From assembly GCA_020024915.1 (NCBI GenBank), contig JAHHSZ010000070.1, positions 1 to 8,372 on the forward strand: a stretch of 8,372 nt of DNA, read 5' to 3'. The DNA comes from Fusobacterium sp. GTDB lineage: Bacteria > Fusobacteriota > Fusobacteriia > Fusobacteriales > Fusobacteriaceae. Numbering within the stretch: position 1 is the first letter of the stretch; every line of letters begins with the position of its first letter. This document shows, piece by piece, positions 6,129-8,372 of the stretch. A model generated the notes under the pieces. That model searched no databases. It was not told where the DNA came from and saw only the letters and a list, made by a program, of their open reading frames with translations. Position numbers and translations under genes: made by a program.

Positions 6129-6775
6129 AGCAAAATTATGATTTACTAATGGAAAAGGAGATAGAAAAAATTCAAAAATTGGAAAAAAAACCAAAACTTC
6201 TTCTACACTCTTGCTGTGCTCCTTGTAGCTGTGCTGTAATAGAGTATCTTTTAAAATATTTCCATATTACAGTATTTTTTTATAATCCTAATATTACATT
6301 TGAAGATGAATATACTAAAAGATTGGAGGAGCAAAAAAAATATCTAGAGGAGAGAAACTACCCTATTGAAGTTATTGAGGGAAGGTATAGTCCTAGAGAG
6401 GATTTTTTTGAAAAAGTCAAGGGACTAGAGAAAGCCAAAGAAGGAGGAGAAAGATGTTTTAGTTGTTATGGCCTACGTTTGGAAGAAACTGCCTTAAAAG
6501 CTAAGGAGCTTGAATTTGACTATTTTTCTACAGCTCTTAGTATCAGCCCTATGAAAAACTCCCAATGGATAAATGAACTTGGAGAAAGCTTAGGTGAAAA
6601 ATACCAAGTTAAATTTTTAAATGGAGATTTTAAAAAGAAAAATCGTTATGCTCAGTCTGTAAATATCTCTAAAGAGTACAATCTCTATAGACAGGATTAC
6701 TGTGGTTGTGTCTTTTCGAAAATGGAGAGAGAGGAGTATAAAAAAATCAAAGAATCATCTCAAACAACAGTTTAA
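6125..6775 (+). CDS. queH: Epoxyqueuosine reductase QueH
   Basis: QueH catalyses the last step of queuosine synthesis, reducing epoxyqueuosine to queuosine at the wobble position of tRNAs with GUN anticodons. It is the cobalamin-independent alternative to QueG (established for the family, formerly DUF208). The 216-residue protein shows the family signatures: LLLHSCCAPCSCAV (25-38; Cys 30, 31, 34, 36), ERCFSCYGLRLEETA (109-123; Cys 111, 114), STALSISPMKN (135-145), and the C-terminal RQDYCGCVFS (189-198; Cys 193, 195). These cysteine pairs are the expected metal-cluster ligands and redox residues. Length is normal and nothing is missing. The TTG start overlaps the helicase stop, so the two are co-transcribed. 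No other queuosine gene is in the window, so the substrate must be made from genes elsewhere or from salvage. A hairpin terminator follows within 10 nt. Confidence 0.95.
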   Translation: MKQNYDLLMEKEIEKIQKLEKKPKLLLHSCCAPCSCAVIEYLLKYFHITVFFYNPNITFEDEYTKRLEEQKKYLEERNYPIEVIEGRYSPREDFFEKVKGLEKAKEGGERCFSCYGLRLEETALKAKELEFDYFSTALSISPMKNSQWINELGESLGEKYQVKFLNGDFKKKNRYAQSVNISKEYNLYRQDYCGCVFSKMEREEYKKIKESSQTTV

Positions 6776-6784
6776 ATAGAAATT

Positions 6785-6818
6785 AGAGTAGCCTAGGTTA
6801 TTTAACTTAAGCTACTCT
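6785..6818. terminator. Hairpin terminator between convergent genes, probably bidirectional
   Basis: AGAGTAGC (6785-6792) pairs perfectly with GCTACTCT (6811-6818). Inside, after one mismatch, TAGGTT pairs with AACTTA around an ATTT loop. It fills the 54-bp gap between the stops of queH (plus) and the threonine deaminase gene (minus). The flanking tails are U-containing on both strands but not continuous (TCTATTTTATTT on plus after about 10 nt; AATTTCTATTTAAA on minus), so efficiency is uncertain. Confidence 0.65.
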
Positions 6819-6829
6819 TGATTACTAAT

Positions 6830-8032
6830 CTATTTTATTTCATAACCAGCTTCTCTTATCTTCTCTAGCACTCTATCTCTATGTTGTATATCACTACACT
6901 CCATAACCAATGTTACCTCTTGCATAGTTATTCCTAAATCACCATTATACATACTTTGAGTTATATGTAACACATTGGCTCTATTAGCTGTAAGTAATCT
7001 CAAAAGTTTTTCTACCTCTCCAAATCTATCATGTACCTTTACTTTGAATTGATATCTTCTACCCTTATTTATCAAGGCTCTATTTAAAACTCTTTCAACT
7101 AAGTTTATATCTATATTTCCTCCAGATATAACTGCACAAGTCTTTTTATTTTTACAATCTATTTTTCCAGCTAAGATTGCTGCTAGTGGTGTAGCTCCTG
7201 CTCCTTCTGCCACAACTTTACTCTTCTCCATCAAGAATAGTATTGCTTCTGCTATCTCAGCTTCTGAAACTGTAACTACTTCATCTACATATTTTTTTAC
7301 CAACTCTAATGTTTTGCATCCAACTTTTTTTACTGCTATTCCATCTGCAATTGTAGGTTGAGCACAAATTTCACAACACTCACCTTTTTTAAGAGCTTCT
7401 GTCATTGAAGCTGCATTTTCTGACTCTACCCCTATTACTCTTATATTTGGATTAAGAGATTTCACTGCTGTTGCTATTCCAGCTAAGATACCTCCTCCTC
7501 CTATTGGAACTAACACTGTATCTATATCATTTGCATCTTCTAATATTTCAAGTCCTATTGTTCCCTGTCCAGCTATTACATCATCATCATCAAATGGATG
7601 TAAAAATACTGCACCTGTTTCTTTTTGTATCTCACAAGCTTTTGCAAAAGCGTCATCATAAACATTTCCATGTAATACTACTTGTCCACCATACTCTTTA
7701 GTTGCTGCTACTTTTGCTATTGGTGCTGTCTCAGGCATAACAATTGTGGCTTTTATTCCTTGAGCTATCGCTCCTAAAGCTATTCCTTGAGCATGATTTC
7801 CAGCTGAAGATGCTATTACTCCTCTTTTTTTCTCCTCTTCAGTCAAATTAGCTATTCTATTTAAAGCTCCTCTCACTTTAAAAGATCCTGTTTTTTGTAG
7901 ATTTTCTAATTTAAAAAATACCTTTCCATCAAACTCTTCTTCTAATGTTGGACACTCTATTAAAGGTGTTCTTTTTATTGAATTTTCTATCGTTTCTTTT
8001 GCTTTTTTAATTCTTTCTAAAGTTACAGTCAT
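6830..8032 (-). CDS. ilvA: Threonine ammonia-lyase with C-terminal ACT domain
   Basis: This PLP enzyme deaminates L-threonine to 2-oxobutyrate and ammonia. The 400-residue length matches the single-ACT form, shorter than E. coli IlvA (about 514 aa) and longer than catabolic TdcB (329 aa, no ACT). The fold-type II core (about 1-320) shows KTGSFKVRGA with PLP lysine K52, SAGNHAQG (76-83), the phosphate-binding GGGG loop (178-181), TIADGIAV (227-234) and SGGN (303-306). The ACT domain (about 326-400, QFKVKVHDRFGEVEKLL onward) suggests amino-acid control. In fusobacteria and clostridia this enzyme may feed threonine fermentation to propionate as well as isoleucine synthesis; no neighbour here decides which, so the symbol names the family and not the pathway. 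A Cys cluster, ECCEIC (218-223), is unusual by eye. ATG follows GAGGAGG by 7 nt (8040-8046). It is monocistronic by context, with its own promoter and a terminator at 6785-6818. Confidence 0.95.
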   Translation of the reverse strand: MTVTLERIKKAKETIENSIKRTPLIECPTLEEEFDGKVFFKLENLQKTGSFKVRGALNRIANLTEEEKKRGVIASSAGNHAQGIALGAIAQGIKATIVMPETAPIAKVAATKEYGGQVVLHGNVYDDAFAKACEIQKETGAVFLHPFDDDDVIAGQGTIGLEILEDANDIDTVLVPIGGGGILAGIATAVKSLNPNIRVIGVESENAASMTEALKKGECCEICAQPTIADGIAVKKVGCKTLELVKKYVDEVVTVSEAEIAEAILFLMEKSKVVAEGAGATPLAAILAGKIDCKNKKTCAVISGGNIDINLVERVLNRALINKGRRYQFKVKVHDRFGEVEKLLRLLTANRANVLHITQSMYNGDLGITMQEVTLVMECSDIQHRDRVLEKIREAGYEIK

Positions 8033-8071
8033 TTTTACTCCTCCTCAAAGAATAAGTTTGCTTTGTAATAT

Positions 8072-8089
8072 AATTATAAACTTATAATT
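8072..8089. promoter_or_regulatory. 18-bp palindrome over the threonine deaminase promoter, candidate operator
   Basis: AATTATAA-AC-TTATAATT is a perfect 8-bp inverted repeat with a 2-bp centre. It covers the predicted -10 (8073-8078) and part of the spacer. A dimeric repressor bound here would block RNA polymerase. The AT-only arms and the built-in TATAAT reduce its significance. Confidence 0.35.
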
Positions 8090-8101
8090 CATTTTAGTCA
8101 A
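8073..8101 (-). promoter_or_regulatory. Predicted promoter of the threonine ammonia-lyase gene
   Basis: On the minus strand, TTGACT (8101-8096; 5 of 6), exactly 17 nt of spacer and TATAAT (8078-8073; 6 of 6) make the best promoter match in the window. Transcription would begin near 8066, giving a leader of about 33 nt before the ATG. That is too short for a T-box or other riboswitch, so control is more likely at initiation or through the ACT domain. Confidence 0.75.
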
Positions 8102-8318
8102 ATTTCGTACTATTTTTTATAAAAAAAATCTTTATTTTGTAGAATTAAAATATATTTTATTAATTATTATGCTAACATATATTTATTTGTATATATTGAT
8201 TTGTTTGTGAATAAAATTTAGTTGTTTTCAGTTTAAAGAAAATTAAAATAAATGCAGATTTATTCTCTTTTATTTTTCTTTTTTTATATACTCGCTATTT
8301 ACAAAAATAATATTTATT
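8102..8318. other. AT-rich intergenic stretch without a supported gene
   Basis: Upstream of the threonine deaminase promoter the sequence is almost entirely A and T, with no ORF that has a ribosome binding site, no recognisable RNA gene and no tandem repeat. The 22-codon ORF at 8252-8320 is not supported (see the rejected list). I see nothing else in it. Confidence 0.6.
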
Positions 8319-8355
8319 AAAAAAACTACCAATAAATTTTATTTTTACTGGTAGT
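8319..8355 (-). terminator. Intrinsic terminator for a minus-strand gene beyond the right edge
   Basis: ACTACCA (8325-8331) pairs with TGGTAGT (8349-8355). Read on the minus strand, the hairpin is followed directly by a run of T (7 A on the plus strand, 8319-8325), the classical intrinsic terminator form. No gene lies to its left that would need a plus-strand terminator, so the neighbouring gene to the right probably runs on the minus strand and ends just outside the window. Confidence 0.7.
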
Positions 8356-8372
8356 ATTTTATTAATAATTTA

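Noticed and set aside
3327..6775. Helicase-nuclease plus queH as a phage-defence island
   Set aside because: UvrD-nuclease fusions do occur in defence systems, but QueH is a standard tRNA-modification enzyme, base composition matches the neighbours, and no mobile element, toxin or other defence gene is nearby.
7471..7701. Plus-strand 76-residue ORF with Leu and His runs
   Set aside because: It is antisense to the threonine deaminase gene. The Leu/His runs mirror Gly- and Asp-rich codons on the coding strand and are not a real His-rich metal protein.
8033..8072. T-box or amino-acid riboswitch upstream of the threonine deaminase gene
   Set aside because: The leader predicted from the promoter is only about 33 nt and shows no hairpin array or T-box sequence.
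8252..8320. 22-codon hydrophobic ORF (MQIYSLLFFFFYILAIYKN...) ending just before the right-hand hairpin, resembling a small type I toxin
   Set aside because: There is no convincing ribosome binding site or promoter, the sequence is what T-rich DNA gives by chance, and the hairpin is better explained as a minus-strand terminator with its T-run. Small-RNA or ribosome-profiling data could reopen it.

Overview
The window is very AT-rich and gene-dense, with strong GGAGG-type ribosome binding sites, several TTG starts and AGA/TTA-heavy codon use. Together with the gene content (a 400-residue ACT-domain threonine deaminase, a cobalamin-independent QueH, a UvrD-type helicase fused to an Fe-S nuclease), this points to an anaerobic low-GC bacterium. 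Fusobacterium or a close relative is the best guess; a clostridium cannot be excluded from sequence alone. I see no tRNA, rRNA, CRISPR array, insertion sequence or phage gene.

Region 1 (117-3164, minus strand) reads as a four-gene operon from one good promoter (3197-3225): a YoaK/DUF1275 membrane protein, an OmpR-family response regulator, a membrane histidine kinase overlapping it, and a small exported protein resembling the Spy/CpxP/ZraP/CnrX accessory proteins. The membrane protein has a His-rich tail, the kinase has a Met/His cluster beside its second membrane helix, and the small protein has a His/Met cluster just after its signal peptide. I infer an envelope-stress or metal-responsive signalling unit. 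No metal pump lies in the window, so the ligand is unproven.

Region 2 (3165-6775, plus strand) starts at an extended -10 promoter divergent from region 1. It encodes a 933-residue helicase-nuclease, translationally coupled through a TTG/TGA overlap to queH, the last step of queuosine synthesis. The two functions are not obviously related.

Region 3 (6776-8372) holds a hairpin terminator between convergent genes, then a minus-strand threonine ammonia-lyase with its own near-consensus promoter overlapped by an 18-bp palindrome. The remaining roughly 270 bases are non-coding and AT-rich, ending in an intrinsic terminator oriented for a minus-strand gene beyond the right edge.

Most of the window is ordinary chromosomal content. 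The part most worth following up is the four-gene signalling operon; the single-chain helicase-nuclease comes second.
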